This document shows, one piece after another, positions 53,402-64,000 of a stretch of DNA of 64,000 nucleotides; within the stretch, counting starts at the first letter, position 1, and each line of letters starts with the position of its first letter. The position numbers were made by a program, and so were the translations under genes. The notes beneath the pieces are model-generated. The model had not been told where the DNA came from. It searched no databases and saw only the letters and a list, made by a program, of their open reading frames with translations. The DNA lies in the NCBI GenBank assembly GCA_015233465.1, contig JADFXP010000014.1, forward strand, positions 24,717 through 88,716. The letters are read 5' to 3'. The DNA is from Candidatus Magnetominusculus dajiuhuensis. GTDB taxonomy: Bacteria; Nitrospirota; Thermodesulfovibrionia; Thermodesulfovibrionales; Magnetobacteriaceae.

Positions 53402-55360
53402 ATGCAAAATCAAAAAGACATGAAAAAATTCTATATAACCACTCCTATTTACTATGTTAATGACATCCCGCATATAGGACATGCTTACACCACTGTTGCA
53501 GCAGACATACTTGCGCGATTTAATAGGCAGATTGGTAATAAGGTGTTTTTTCTTACAGGCACGGATGAACATGGACAGAAAGTTGAGAAAGCTGCGATAA
53601 AATCTGGTCTATCGCCTAAGGATCATGCAGATAAATTTGTCGTAAACTTTAAAAACTTATGGCAGCTATTAAATATCAGTAATGATGCATTTATTAGAAC
53701 CACTGATAATGACCATATAAAGATCGTTTCTGATATACTTCAACAGTTATATAATAAAGGTGAGATAGTTCTTCGTAAATATTCAGGCTGGTACTGTACC
53801 CCTGATGAGAGGTTTTGGACTGAAAAAGAGATAAAAGGTGGACTCTGTCCAGACTGTAACAGACCAGTAGAACGCATAGAAGAGGAAAATTATTTCTTTT
53901 TGATGTCAAAATACAAGACGCATCTTATTGAATATATTAATAGTAATCCTAATTTCATCCTTCCTCAGACAAGACGAAATGAGGTATTAGGATTTCTGAA
54001 TAATAATGAATTAGGCGATCTTTGTATATCTAGACCGAAAAAAAGGCTTGCTTGGGGAATACCACTTCCTTTTGACCCTGAATTTACCACATATGTATGG
54101 TTTGATGCGCTTCTAAATTATTATTCTGCGGCAATATATCTATCGCCGATAAAGGAAGTCAATGAAGATATTTGGTGGCCAACGGATCATCATCTAATTG
54201 GAAAAGACATCCTTACTACACATTCAGTATATTGGCCTACTATGCTGATGGCGCTTGACTTGCCGCTTCCACTAAATATATTCGCGCATGGATGGTGGAC
54301 TGTACAGGGGAAAAAAATGTCAAAATCTGTTGGCAATGTAGTTGACCCTTTTAAAATAACAGAAAAATATGGGGCTGATGCCTTTAGATATTTTATGATG
54401 CGTGAGGTGCCATTTGGTCTGGATGGTGATTTTTCTGAGAATGCCTTAATAGGCAGGATAAACTCAGACCTAGCAAATGATCTTGGTAATCTTGTAAGCA
54501 GATCACTTGCCATGACAAAAAAATATTTTAACAGCATAGTACCTGAACCGCACGGAATTGACATTGAAATCAAGACGCTTGCAGAAGGCATATTGCTGCG
54601 ATTAGATAATGAATTAAGCACCCTTTCATTTAACAAGGCACTTGATGTCATTTGGGAACTAGTTACTTTTCTTAATAAATATATTGATACCAAGCAGCCA
54701 TGGACGCTAGCCGCCACACCTGACAAACATGATGAATTATGTAATGTAATATATTCATTAATAGAGGGCTTAAGATTTTTAAGCCTTTATTTATATCCAT
54801 TTATGCCGCAATCCTCTGGTGCGCTTTATAGAGCAATAACCAATAATAGCGATATTTCTAAAGTGGACATTATGGAGGTAACAACATGGGGACAAACTCA
54901 CAGAGTTACCGTATTAGACCTTCCAAATCTATTCCCCAGAATTGACAATAAAGCCAAAACAGAAAAAACAGAAAAAAGCCGCAATGTGGCAGTTAATAAC
55001 GTAAAGATAAACAATACGGAGACAAATCTCAATATGACAGACCTGATAGATATAAAAGACTTCGCAAAGATTAAGCTCAAAACAGGCAAGGTGCTTAGCG
55101 CTGAAAGAGTTGAAGGCTCAGAAAAACTGGTTAAGCTCCAAGTTGATACTGGAGAGCAAAGACAGATAGTTGCAGGCATTGGCAAACATTATACACCTGA
55201 AGAACTGGTTGGAAAGACAATAATAGTTGTAGCAAATCTTAAACCAGCAAAACTTATGGGACAAACATCAGAAGGAATGCTTCTTGCAGCATCTGATGAT
55301 AACGGATTATCTGTTATCACGGTTGACAGACCATCAAATACTGGGTTAAATGTCAAGTAA
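53402..55360 (+). CDS. metG: Methionyl-tRNA synthetase
   Basis: 652 residues. HIGH signature in DIPHIGHAYTTVAADILARF, a zinc-knuckle region (WYCTPDERFWTE, LCPDCNRPVE), KMSKS in GKKMSKSVGNVVDP, an anticodon domain, and a C-terminal OB-fold tRNA-binding dimerisation domain (DFAKIKLKTGKVLSAERVEG). The ATG at 53402 is chosen: AGGTGG lies 5 nt before it and an in-frame GTG three codons earlier does not have a site. It overlaps tsaC by 11 nt. Confidence 0.97.
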   Translation: MQNQKDMKKFYITTPIYYVNDIPHIGHAYTTVAADILARFNRQIGNKVFFLTGTDEHGQKVEKAAIKSGLSPKDHADKFVVNFKNLWQLLNISNDAFIRTTDNDHIKIVSDILQQLYNKGEIVLRKYSGWYCTPDERFWTEKEIKGGLCPDCNRPVERIEEENYFFLMSKYKTHLIEYINSNPNFILPQTRRNEVLGFLNNNELGDLCISRPKKRLAWGIPLPFDPEFTTYVWFDALLNYYSAAIYLSPIKEVNEDIWWPTDHHLIGKDILTTHSVYWPTMLMALDLPLPLNIFAHGWWTVQGKKMSKSVGNVVDPFKITEKYGADAFRYFMMREVPFGLDGDFSENALIGRINSDLANDLGNLVSRSLAMTKKYFNSIVPEPHGIDIEIKTLAEGILLRLDNELSTLSFNKALDVIWELVTFLNKYIDTKQPWTLAATPDKHDELCNVIYSLIEGLRFLSLYLYPFMPQSSGALYRAITNNSDISKVDIMEVTTWGQTHRVTVLDLPNLFPRIDNKAKTEKTEKSRNVAVNNVKINNTETNLNMTDLIDIKDFAKIKLKTGKVLSAERVEGSEKLVKLQVDTGEQRQIVAGIGKHYTPEELVGKTIIVVANLKPAKLMGQTSEGMLLAASDDNGLSVITVDRPSNTGLNVK

Positions 55361-55985
55361 CACTGCTGTCTCAAGCGATATAGAAACAGTATGTGAGAAA
55401 GCTGCAAAGGCATTAATAGACGGAAAAATAATTGCCTATCCAACGGAATCATCATATGCAATTGGATGCAGATTTGACGATCAAAGGGGTATAGAAAAGA
55501 TATATCAGATTAAAAAAAGACGGCATGAATTAATATTTCCGCTTATTATAAGGGACATAGAATCATTAAATATGATAGTGTCAAATATAAATAATATTGA
55601 AAGAAAATTAATGGAAGAATTTTGGCCAGGGGCATTGACAATATTATTAGATGCAAATAAATTAGTTCCATTTTCTTTAAAGGGAAAAAGAAATAAAATA
55701 GCAGTAAGGATGAGTGGAAATATGATTGCTCAAAGAATAAGTCAATTTGCAGGACTTCCAATTATAGCAACGAGCGCTAATACAACAGGCCAGCCTCCAG
55801 CGTTAAATATCTTTGAAATTAATAAATATTTCAGTAATAATATAGATATAATCGTAGATGGTGGAAAGTGTAAAGGCGGCATGCCTTCAACGATTGTTGA
55901 AGTTATAAATGAAGACATTAAGATAATCAGAGAAGGAGCGATACAAATAGACGAAATAGCAATCAAAGGATACAGGGTAATATAA
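55350..55985 (+). CDS. tsaC: Threonylcarbamoyl-AMP synthase (Sua5/YrdC/YwlC family)
   Basis: Makes threonylcarbamoyl-AMP from Thr, bicarbonate and ATP for t6A modification of tRNA. IIAYPTESSYAIGCRFDDQRG, FWPGALTILLDANK and IIATSANTTGQPPALNI are diagnostic. 211 aa is the compact form (no C-terminal Sua5 domain). It is the downstream partner of TsaB (window start). It is coupled to metG by overlap and directly precedes the Crp/Fnr gene. Confidence 0.94.
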   Translation: MSSNTAVSSDIETVCEKAAKALIDGKIIAYPTESSYAIGCRFDDQRGIEKIYQIKKRRHELIFPLIIRDIESLNMIVSNINNIERKLMEEFWPGALTILLDANKLVPFSLKGKRNKIAVRMSGNMIAQRISQFAGLPIIATSANTTGQPPALNIFEINKYFSNNIDIIVDGGKCKGGMPSTIVEVINEDIKIIREGAIQIDEIAIKGYRVI

Positions 55986-56669
55986 ATGGAAAATATCATA
56001 AATGAAATTACTAAAATTGATCTCTTTAAAGATATAGATATTAAAGACTTAAAAGAGATGACAAACTATTTTAAAACAGCAAAAATCTCAAAAAAAGAGA
56101 CTATATTTGATGAAGGAGATGCTTCAAATGAGTTGTTTATTGTATTAAAGGGAAAGATAAAGATTACAAAATTAAGTAAAGATGGTAAGGAAATAATCCT
56201 TGAAATAGCAGCTCAAAATGAAATCTTTGGAGGCGTTGCAGTAATTAATAATTTTCCATATCCTGCAAATGCAATTGCAATGGAGGAATCAGAGATTTTA
56301 AAAATATCTCGAAAAGCACTGATTAAGTTAATTGATATTTACCCACAGCTGATGTTAAATCTTACAAAAAATTTTAGCGCAAGGATTAAAAACAGCTACG
56401 AAGCATTGAAGAACATGGCATTAGAAAAGGTTGAAGCGAGAATAGCAACGCTACTGCTAAAACTTGCCGAAAAATCAGGCGAAGCCGTAGAAAAAGGAAC
56501 AAAAATTAACATTAAACTTACTAAATTAGACATTGCAGAGATGGTTGGGACAACCGTAGAGACAGCAATTAGAACAATGAGCAAATTCAAAAAAAATAAA
56601 TTCTTTACTGAAACTAAAGGATTTATAGTTATTACAAATAAAGATGCTCTTATAGATATTAGCGCATAA
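55986..56669 (+). CDS. Crp/Fnr-family transcriptional regulator
   Basis: 227 residues: a cyclic-nucleotide-binding-like beta barrel (ELFIVLKGKIKITKLSKDGK, FGGVAVINNFPYPANAIAME) followed by a C-terminal winged helix (KLDIAEMVGTTVETAIRTMS). It lacks the N-terminal cysteine cluster of FNR and the conserved cAMP-binding Arg-Ser of CRP, so its effector is unknown. It starts at the base after the tsaC stop and is upstream of the ATP synthase operon. Confidence 0.9.
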   Translation: MENIINEITKIDLFKDIDIKDLKEMTNYFKTAKISKKETIFDEGDASNELFIVLKGKIKITKLSKDGKEIILEIAAQNEIFGGVAVINNFPYPANAIAMEESEILKISRKALIKLIDIYPQLMLNLTKNFSARIKNSYEALKNMALEKVEARIATLLLKLAEKSGEAVEKGTKINIKLTKLDIAEMVGTTVETAIRTMSKFKKNKFFTETKGFIVITNKDALIDISA

Positions 56670-56702
56670 TAAAATCTTTTTTTTAAAATATTATTACATT
56701 TC

Positions 56703-56730
56703 TTGACAAATGCAATATTCATATGATAAT
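56703..56730 (+). promoter_or_regulatory. Sigma-70 promoter of the ATP synthase operon
   Basis: TTGACA (56703-56708), 16-nt spacer, GATAAT (56725-56730). A perfect -35 and five-of-six -10 in the 142-nt gap before atpF'. The leader is about 75 nt. Confidence 0.65.
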
Positions 56731-56811
56731 GTTCTTTGGGTTGTTAAAAAACATACCTTTCTGTTGAATCATTAAACAGGTTGTAAATGAAAGAAAGGGA
56801 GTAAATCTGTA

Positions 56812-57225
56812 ATGATAGAACTTCAAAAATGGTTTTTTGTATTATTAGCTAATTTTATTGTCCTTATAATATTATTAAGGATAATTTTATTTAAGCCATT
56901 ATTGGCACTTTTTGCCCAGCGTAGAAATATTGTAGAAGAGGCAATGGCAGCTGTACGCCGATATAATGAGGAAAGAACAAGGAATCAATCTCTCATAGAA
57001 AATGAAGTAATAAATACCAACGAAAAAATTAACACAATAATAGATACATTAAAAAATGAAGGAGTAACTCTTCAAAAAGAATACATTCAAAAGGCTCAAG
57101 AAGAGGCTTTAAGCATGATAGAAAAGGCTGGTAAAGAAATATCATTAGAGGCTGAAAAGGCTAGGCAGTCATTAAAGTCAGATATAGAAACCTATGCTTC
57201 AGAAATATTAACTAAAGTCTTATAA
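56812..57225 (+). CDS. ATP synthase F0 subunit b'
   Basis: 137-residue b-type peripheral stalk subunit: N-terminal hydrophobic helix (WFFVLLANFIVLIILLRIIL) followed by a long charged helix (SLIENEVINTNEKINTIIDT). It is the first of two b-like genes in the operon, so it is called b'. Such tandem b'/b pairs occur in cyanobacteria, chloroplasts and several Gram-negative anaerobes. GGGAG precedes the ATG at a 13-nt spacing. Confidence 0.88.
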   Translation: MIELQKWFFVLLANFIVLIILLRIILFKPLLALFAQRRNIVEEAMAAVRRYNEERTRNQSLIENEVINTNEKINTIIDTLKNEGVTLQKEYIQKAQEEALSMIEKAGKEISLEAEKARQSLKSDIETYASEILTKVL

Positions 57226-57243
57226 CCTATAATATTAAAGAGA

Positions 57244-57846
57244 ATGATGAAAAGATATATTACTGAAAATAAAATTAAGGAATATGAGTTAGCTTTTATA
57301 GTAATATCTTTGATGCTTTTGTTGCCATTACAGACATTTGCTTCAGAGGGTGAAAGCGGCGGCGGCGGAATTCTGAGCCATCTGTTATGGCCAACGATAA
57401 ATTTTGCAATACTTGCAATTACATTATTCATCTTTCTAAAAAAGCCGTTAAAGGATTTTCTTGCTAAAAGAAGTGAGACAATAGAACGCACTCTAAGTGA
57501 GGCTAAAGAGGCAAGAGTGTCTGCTGAAAAAGCCCTTACAGAGGTAAATCTCTTGTTAAAGATAAAAAAAGAAGAAAGAGATTGGCATTTAGAAAAGGCT
57601 AAAAAAACAGGGCAGCAAGAAAAACAGCGGTTAATAGATGAGGGATTGGATATAAGCAAAAGAATAAAAGAAACTGCTGAGAAAAATATATCTGCTCAAC
57701 TTCAAAAGGCTAAGGAAATAATCAGAGCAGAGGCAGTAAATGCAGCAATGGATATAGCAGAGCAAAAGATCAAGGCAGGTATGACTTCTGAGCAGCAGGA
57801 AAAAATAATTTCAGATGCCATTAAACATATAGCCTCACAAAATTGA
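57244..57846 (+). CDS. atpF: ATP synthase F0 subunit b
   Basis: 200 residues: a signal-like or membrane helix (LAFIVISLMLLLPLQTFASE), a second short glycine-rich hydrophobic part (GGGGILSHLLWPTINFAILA) and a long coiled-coil stalk (RSETIERTLSEAKEARVSAE). It is larger than b' and carries a first, probably cleaved or membrane-crossing, segment that b' lacks. Confidence 0.9.
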   Translation: MMKRYITENKIKEYELAFIVISLMLLLPLQTFASEGESGGGGILSHLLWPTINFAILAITLFIFLKKPLKDFLAKRSETIERTLSEAKEARVSAEKALTEVNLLLKIKKEERDWHLEKAKKTGQQEKQRLIDEGLDISKRIKETAEKNISAQLQKAKEIIRAEAVNAAMDIAEQKIKAGMTSEQQEKIISDAIKHIASQN

Positions 57847-57882
57847 TTATATTTATATATACGATTTAAGAAGGAAAAGAAA

Positions 57883-58428
57883 GTGAAAAAAAGTTCAAAG
57901 GCAATTAAGAGATATACAAAGACGCTATTTTCAATGGTTGAAATCAACGAAGTTGAGAAGGTTATCAACGATATATCTCAATTCTATGAATCTGCAACCA
58001 AAGTAAATAATGTTAAATCCGTTCTTGTAAACCCATCGTTTAATGATGAAGACAGAAACAAACTATTAGAAATACTTGCAGATAAGTTTAAATTTGCTAA
58101 AATGTCTATTAAATTCTTAAATGAGATTATAAAACTTAGTGCATACACAGAACTACCTTATGCCATAAATATACTTTCTAAACTCTACTTTGACGCTAAA
58201 AAAATGTCAAAGGCAGTTGTTACCACTTCAGCACAATTATCCGAGCAACTCAAAAAATCCTTGAAAGATACACTGTCAGATAAATTTAAACGTACCTTTG
58301 AGTTAGACTGTAAAACTGATCCATCTATTGTTGGAGGTATTGTGGTAAAGATAGACTCTAACCTATATGATCTAAGCACACGTGGACAACTTAGATTAAT
58401 GAAAGAAAAATTATTAAAGACGACATAG
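57883..58428 (+). CDS. atpH: ATP synthase F1 subunit delta
   Basis: Links the peripheral stalk to the top of F1. KRYTKTLFSMVEINEVEKVI, VLVNPSFNDEDRNKLLEILA and ELDCKTDPSIVGGIVVKIDS are the conserved parts. Start is GTG 57883-57885 with AAGGAAAAG upstream. 181 aa. It lies between atpF and atpA in the typical order. Confidence 0.93.
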   Translation: MKKSSKAIKRYTKTLFSMVEINEVEKVINDISQFYESATKVNNVKSVLVNPSFNDEDRNKLLEILADKFKFAKMSIKFLNEIIKLSAYTELPYAINILSKLYFDAKKMSKAVVTTSAQLSEQLKKSLKDTLSDKFKRTFELDCKTDPSIVGGIVVKIDSNLYDLSTRGQLRLMKEKLLKTT

Positions 58429-58459
58429 ATAACAATATTGGGAACTAAGAGGTGATTAA

Positions 58460-59965
58460 ATGGAAATAAATGTAGCAGAAATAGGCGCATCTTTAAAAAA
58501 ACAGATCGCCGATTTTGAAAAAAAGGTAGATATAAGTGAGATTGGAACTGTTATAAGTGTTGGCGATGGTATAGCCAAGATTTACGGCATTGAGAATGTC
58601 ATGTCTGGAGAATTACTTGAATTTCCAAATAATTTATCAGGCATGGTGTTAAATCTTGAGGAAAATTCCATATGCGGTGCTGTTGTTTTTGGTGAATCTC
58701 AGCTTTTGAAAGAAGGAGATGTTGTAAAAAGAACCTCCCGACTTATGCAGGTACCAGTTGGCGAGGAACTATTAGGAAGGATAGTAAATGCAGTTGGCGA
58801 ACCAATTGACGGCAAAGGTCCTCTTAAAAATAAGCAGACACGCTTAGTTGACGTAATAGCGCCTGGAATTATAGATAGAAAGCCAGTTGGCGAACCGCTT
58901 CAGACTGGTATAAAGGCTATAGATGCCATGATACCAATTGGACGCGGACAGAGAGAGTTAATTATCGGAGACCGCCAGACTGGAAAGACTGCAATTGCCA
59001 TTGATGCAATAGTTAATCAGAAAAATTCTGGAGTATTTTGTATATATGTTGCAGTTGGACAGAAAAGATCAAATGTTGTAAGGGTTGCTCAAGAGCTTGA
59101 GAAACACGGTGCAATGTCAAATACAATAATCGTATCAGCCACAGCAAGCGAACCAGCCCCGCTTCAATATATAGCGCCATATACAGGGTGCGCAATGGGC
59201 GAGTATTTTAGAGACAGCGGCAGACATGCCTTAATAATATATGATGATCTATCAAAACAGGCAACTGCATACAGGCAGTTATCTCTCTTGCTAAGAAGAC
59301 CGCCAGGACGTGAGGCATATCCTGGAGACGTATTTTATCTCCATTCAAGGTTACTTGAACGTGCGGCAAAGGTATCTGATGAGCTTGGAGGCGGATCATT
59401 AACAGCATTACCGATAATTGAGACTCAGGCTGGAGACGTTTCAGCGTATATTCCAACGAATGTTATTTCCATTACAGACGGACAGATATATCTAGAGCCT
59501 GATTTATTTTATGCAGGTATTAGACCAGCGGTAAACGTAGGTCTTTCTGTAAGCCGAGTTGGCGGGGCAGCACAGACAAAGGCTATGAAACAGGTTGCTG
59601 GAACTCTAAGACTTGATTTAGCACAATATAGAGAATTGGCTGCATTCGCACAGTTTGGGTCTGACTTAGACAAATCAACACTTGCTCAGATTGAACGTGG
59701 AAAGAGAATGGTTGAGTTGTTAAAGCAGGGACAATTTGTACCGCTGCCACTTGATGAGCAGATAATTATATTGTATTCAGGCGCAATGGGATTTGTAGAT
59801 GACATTGCAGTTGAAAGGTTGGCTGAATTTGAGTCAAAGCTATTGAGTTTTGTAAGGGCGAATAAGGCAGATTTAAAGAAGTCTATAATGGATAAAAAAG
59901 TGGTTGATGAAGATATAAAAAAGGTACTGGAAGCAACGATTAAAGAATTCAAATCAACCTTTTAA
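58460..59965 (+). CDS. atpA: ATP synthase F1 subunit alpha
   Basis: Regulatory nucleotide-binding subunit of F1. Walker [39 protein letters not shown] and the arginine-containing [20 protein letters not shown] are present. 501 aa. No unusual insertion; catalytic contacts come from the beta subunit. Confidence 0.98.
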   Translation: MEINVAEIGASLKKQIADFEKKVDISEIGTVISVGDGIAKIYGIENVMSGELLEFPNNLSGMVLNLEENSICGAVVFGESQLLKEGDVVKRTSRLMQVPVGEELLGRIVNAVGEPIDGKGPLKNKQTRLVDVIAPGIIDRKPVGEPLQTGIKAIDAMIPIGRGQRELIIGDRQTGKTAIAIDAIVNQKNSGVFCIYVAVGQKRSNVVRVAQELEKHGAMSNTIIVSATASEPAPLQYIAPYTGCAMGEYFRDSGRHALIIYDDLSKQATAYRQLSLLLRRPPGREAYPGDVFYLHSRLLERAAKVSDELGGGSLTALPIIETQAGDVSAYIPTNVISITDGQIYLEPDLFYAGIRPAVNVGLSVSRVGGAAQTKAMKQVAGTLRLDLAQYRELAAFAQFGSDLDKSTLAQIERGKRMVELLKQGQFVPLPLDEQIIILYSGAMGFVDDIAVERLAEFESKLLSFVRANKADLKKSIMDKKVVDEDIKKVLEATIKEFKSTF

Positions 59966-59980
59966 AATAGGGAGTAAAAG

Positions 59981-60850
59981 TTGCCGAGTTTAAGAGACAT
60001 AAAAAAGCGTATAGCCTCAATTAAGAGTACTGGTAAGATTACGAAGGCTATGAAGATGGTATCAGCTGCAAAGTTGAGAAAGACTCAAAATGCGATGACA
60101 CAGGCAAGACCTTATGCCCAAAAGATAAAAGAAATACTATCTAATATCTCATCAGGCGTTGAGGAAGGTGCACATCCCCTTTTAACTGCTCGTGAGATTA
60201 AAAAAATAGAGGTCTTAGTAATAACAAGCGATCGTGGATTATGCGGGGCATTTAATACAAATGTCCTTAAAAAGGCGGTCTTATTTATAAAGGAGCAGGA
60301 AAAAAACGGCATTGAAGTAAGCATAACAACTATTGGTAAAAAGGCAAGGGATCATTTTAAAAGAAGAAAGATACCTATCAGACAATCAGTGGTAGATATT
60401 ACATCATCGCCTAATATATATGACAAGGCTAAAGACATAGCCTTAGGAATAATTGAGTTATACTCAAATGGCACAATAGATGCTTCAAGCGTGGTATTTA
60501 ATGAATTTAAAAATGTAGTAACGCAGATACCAACTGCTGCAAATATGTTACCTATAGAAAAAATTGGAACTGAAGAGCAGTCACAGCCAAAGGATTTTAT
60601 ATTTGAGCCGACAGAGCTTGAGATATTAAATGATTTATTACCGAAATATGTAGAGATACAGATATTTAGGGCTATACTTGAATCAAGGACATCAGAAGAA
60701 GCAGCGAGAATGGTAGCAATGGAAAACGCTACAAAGAATACAAATGAACTAATAGATAAATTAACCCTACAATACAATAAGGCGCGTCAGGCATCAATCA
60801 CAGCAGAGTTAATGGACATAGTAGGCGGTGCTGCTGCTATTGAAGCTTAA
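59981..60850 (+). CDS. atpG: ATP synthase F1 subunit gamma
   Basis: Central rotor shaft. PSLRDIKKRIASIKSTGKIT and TKAMKMVSAAKLRKTQNAMT at the N-terminus, ITSDRGLCGAFNTNVLKK and the C-terminal ENATKNTNELIDKLTLQYNK are conserved. Start is TTG 59981 with GGGAG 6 nt upstream, since no ATG is suitable. 289 aa. A partial palindromic repeat follows it. Confidence 0.96.
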   Translation: MPSLRDIKKRIASIKSTGKITKAMKMVSAAKLRKTQNAMTQARPYAQKIKEILSNISSGVEEGAHPLLTAREIKKIEVLVITSDRGLCGAFNTNVLKKAVLFIKEQEKNGIEVSITTIGKKARDHFKRRKIPIRQSVVDITSSPNIYDKAKDIALGIIELYSNGTIDASSVVFNEFKNVVTQIPTAANMLPIEKIGTEEQSQPKDFIFEPTELEILNDLLPKYVEIQIFRAILESRTSEEAARMVAMENATKNTNELIDKLTLQYNKARQASITAELMDIVGGAAAIEA

Positions 60851-60867
60851 TAATTACGGGTTAAATG

Positions 60868-60918
60868 TGACGAGTCCCCTTTTGGGAGCCCGTAGATAAA
60901 AAGGGTGAAACCCTCATG
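60868..60918. repeat. Degenerate palindromic repeat between atpG and atpD
   Basis: GTGACGAGTCCCCTTTTGGG, AGCCCGTAGATAAAAAGGGT and GAAACCCTCATGAA. It resembles the inverted form of the interspersed repeat (GTCCCTTTGC...CTCAT) but is more diverged. It lies in the 114-nt gap inside the operon. Confidence 0.5.
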
Positions 60919-60961
60919 AAAAATTTCAAAATAATTATGAAATATAGATTAGGAGGCATAA

Positions 60962-62377
<1,416 letters not shown>

Positions 62378-62395
62378 TTACAATAAGAGATAAAA

Positions 62396-62794
62396 ATGGA
62401 CGATAAACTTACATTTGAGATAGTGACTCCATACGGAAAGGTATTGGAGGATAAGGTTGATGAGATAGTAGCTCCAGGAATACTTGGCGAGTTTGGGGTA
62501 TTGCCCGGACATGCGCCATATATTTCTATGCTTGATATTGGGGTATTGACCTATAAAACTGGAAGCACGGTTAAAAAGGTATTCATCAATTGCGGCTATG
62601 CGGATGTTAGTTTTGAAAGGGTAACAATAATATCAGACAGCGCTGAACTTGGTGAACATATTGATATAGAGCGAGCAAAGACTGCGCATAATTTGGCAAG
62701 TGAACAGTTGAAACAGTCAGATATTGATTTAGTAAAGGCAGAAGCTGCATTAAGACGGGCTTTAGCAAGGATTGAGGCTGCGAGTAAGGGGTAA
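62396..62794 (+). CDS. atpC: ATP synthase F1 subunit epsilon
   Basis: 132-residue rotor subunit that couples to the c-ring and can inhibit hydrolysis. FEIVTPYGKVLEDKVDEIVA, GEFGVLPGHAPYISMLDIGV and the C-terminal helices (LKQSDIDLVKAEAALRRALA) are typical. It ends the operon; a and c subunits (atpB, atpE) are not next to it. Confidence 0.95.
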   Translation: MDDKLTFEIVTPYGKVLEDKVDEIVAPGILGEFGVLPGHAPYISMLDIGVLTYKTGSTVKKVFINCGYADVSFERVTIISDSAELGEHIDIERAKTAHNLASEQLKQSDIDLVKAEAALRRALARIEAASKG

Positions 62795-62963
62795 GTACTA
62801 AGAAGTTTGAAGAGTGGAGGAATGTTAGATTCAATACGCCATTCAAAATAAAATTTCAATTATTTCTCATGTTTGCACTTTATGTCAGATTTGTAAAAAA
62901 AAGAAATATGTTATTATACCTGTCACAGGTTTGGCATTGAAGATATGATTAATATATTAAAAA

Positions 62964-64000
62964 ATGAGAATTACAAAAGTTAATATACCTAAAGACTTAA
63001 ATCCAAATTCTGGATTAGGTGACATAAAAATGGATCGGCTTGGACAAATTGTTCTTTTAGCAGGTAAGAATGGTTCAGGCAAGACAAGAATCCTTCAAAA
63101 AATCAGGGTAATTTTAACTAGAATATCTAATAAAACTCTAATAAATAGTTTAAATCAAGAAATCACAAATGAAAATAACCAAATATTAAGAATCAGTGAC
63201 AATCGCAAACAACTTTTAAAAGACCTTGAAACAATTTCCAGTAGTGACACAAAGCAGATCGAAAATATTAAACATAGTATAAAAGAAATCGAGGAAGAAA
63301 TTGGTAACAGAAATAATAATATATATAATAAAAAAGCTTTAATGGAAGTTAATCTAATAGAGACTTCTGACGACATTGAAAAATGCCGTGTAATCGACTT
63401 TGTTCCAAATAAGATAGAGATCAAGGATTGCGTAGAGTACTCTCCAAAGCAACGTATTGATTCAGCTCAACAACTTGAAGCAGTTGGAATTGGTGGTCTA
63501 TCTGAAGGCACATTCTCTAAAATACAGGTCATTCAAGATAAATGGTTTAATGCTACTCATCCTCAATTAACTATATCTGAGGGAGATAAAAATATAGCAA
63601 TAAATAATTACGATAAACTCAAAACTATTATTAATCAATTTTTAAATACTACTATTGACAGAGATGTAGATGGTAACGTAACACTTTTTGGTTTCAAAAT
63701 AGGGCAATCACAATTATCTGCTGGTCAAAAAATACTTTTACAATTTTGCGTTGCTATTTATAGTCAAGAAACAGCCCTTAAAGATCAAATTCTATTTATG
63801 GATGAACCAGAAAACCATCTGCATCCTTCTGCGGTCATTGAGATACTTAATCGAATTTCAGAACACGTCACTGATGGTCAGATATGGATTGCGACTCACT
63901 CAATTCCCCTTCTTGCTCATTATGACCCATCTCAAATATGGTACGTGGATGATAACTCAATTAGACACGCTGGTAAAATTCCTGAAGATGTTTTAAGTAG
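62964..64000 (+). CDS. AAA/ABC-type ATPase (OLD/AAA_21-like), truncated by the window edge
   Basis: The frame from ATG 62964-62966 is open to the end (345 codons seen). P-loop LLAGKNGSGKTRILQKIRV (residues 31-49), a long charged coiled-coil (RISDNRKQLLKDLETISSSD), an ABC signature-like LSAGQKILLQFCVAI, Walker B QILFMDEPENHLHPSAVIEI and an H-loop-like WIATHSIPLLAHYDP. This arrangement is typical for ATPases of the OLD, RecF-like or AAA_21 defence and repair type. A partner nuclease would have to lie beyond the window. The 169-nt gap before it has no clear gene; no strong promoter was found. Confidence 0.8.
   Translation, partial: MRITKVNIPKDLNPNSGLGDIKMDRLGQIVLLAGKNGSGKTRILQKIRVILTRISNKTLINSLNQEITNENNQILRISDNRKQLLKDLETISSSDTKQIENIKHSIKEIEEEIGNRNNNIYNKKALMEVNLIETSDDIEKCRVIDFVPNKIEIKDCVEYSPKQRIDSAQQLEAVGIGGLSEGTFSKIQVIQDKWFNATHPQLTISEGDKNIAINNYDKLKTIINQFLNTTIDRDVDGNVTLFGFKIGQSQLSAGQKILLQFCVAIYSQETALKDQILFMDEPENHLHPSAVIEILNRISEHVTDGQIWIATHSIPLLAHYDPSQIWYVDDNSIRHAGKIPEDVLS

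Noticed and set aside
54190..54726. Minus-strand 178-codon frame
   Set aside because: Lies antisense inside metG and has no family features; a shadow of the real gene.
62810..62850. Short frame after GGAGGAATG downstream of atpC
   Set aside because: Only nine codons before a stop; good ribosome-site likeness is probably chance.

Overview
The window is about 64 kb of AT-rich, gene-dense bacterial chromosome with long co-directional operons. Markers point to a Gram-negative bacterium, probably an anaerobe-like lineage such as Desulfobacterota or Nitrospirota: an ATP synthase operon with separate b' and b subunits and no a or c genes, a DUF362 ferredoxin protein, an AmmeMemoRadiSam radical SAM protein, SurE with Pcm, and zinc-type S14, S4 and L36. 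The phylum is inferred from gene content only. No 16S rRNA, tRNA or CRISPR array was seen.

Layout. 1-3403: a caspase-like protease (cut by the window edge), tsaB and a DUF362 protein, divergent from a PIG-L deacetylase. 3541-23498 (minus strand): a near-continuous translation superoperon running rpsL-rpsG-fusA-tuf-S10-spc-alpha to rplQ, followed by a possible small UGA-containing gene and yidD. Promoters are visible before rpsL, tuf and rplO. 23739-31020: an integral membrane protein, a LipM-like acyltransferase, a DUF255 thioredoxin-fold protein, surE, pcm, amrS, and a secreted DUF1566 protein. 31021-36948: the heat-shock operon hrcA-grpE-dnaK-dnaJ-rsmE under a perfect CIRCE element. 37031-43960: accessory region with a sensor kinase, yggS, a ParE/RHH toxin-antitoxin pair, an AIPR-family anti-phage-type protein, and a REP-associated transposase among REP clusters. 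44045-50376: clpS-clpA, secA and two tandem glycine-rich membrane proteins. 50555-62794 (plus strand): two sugar/envelope genes, a carbonic-anhydrase-like protein, a MerR regulator, metG-tsaC-crp and atpF'-F-H-A-G-D-C. 62964-64000: the start of an AAA/ABC-type ATPase that leaves the window.

Most striking observations. (1) The DUF1566 gene at 30484-30978 ends in a GC-rich run of NNY codons capped by VRAVR, the signature of a diversity-generating retroelement (DGR) variable region. No reverse transcriptase or template repeat is visible here, so it would be a remote target. (2) That gene and the AIPR gene 10 kb away sit in the same frame: a shared 58-nt upstream block, then AGAGTGTCTG, the gene, and an inverted related motif. 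This suggests a common non-autonomous cargo cassette. (3) A family of palindromic GGGCTCTGCCC or GGGCTGCGCCC repeats lies between genes and also inside them, encoding part of the LipM-like protein and the C-termini of SurE and GrpE, and supplying stop codons. (4) A possible short membrane selenoprotein lies downstream of rplQ. (5) The alpha-carbonic anhydrase lacks two of the three zinc histidines.

All statements come from reading the sequence by eye. No database search was run.
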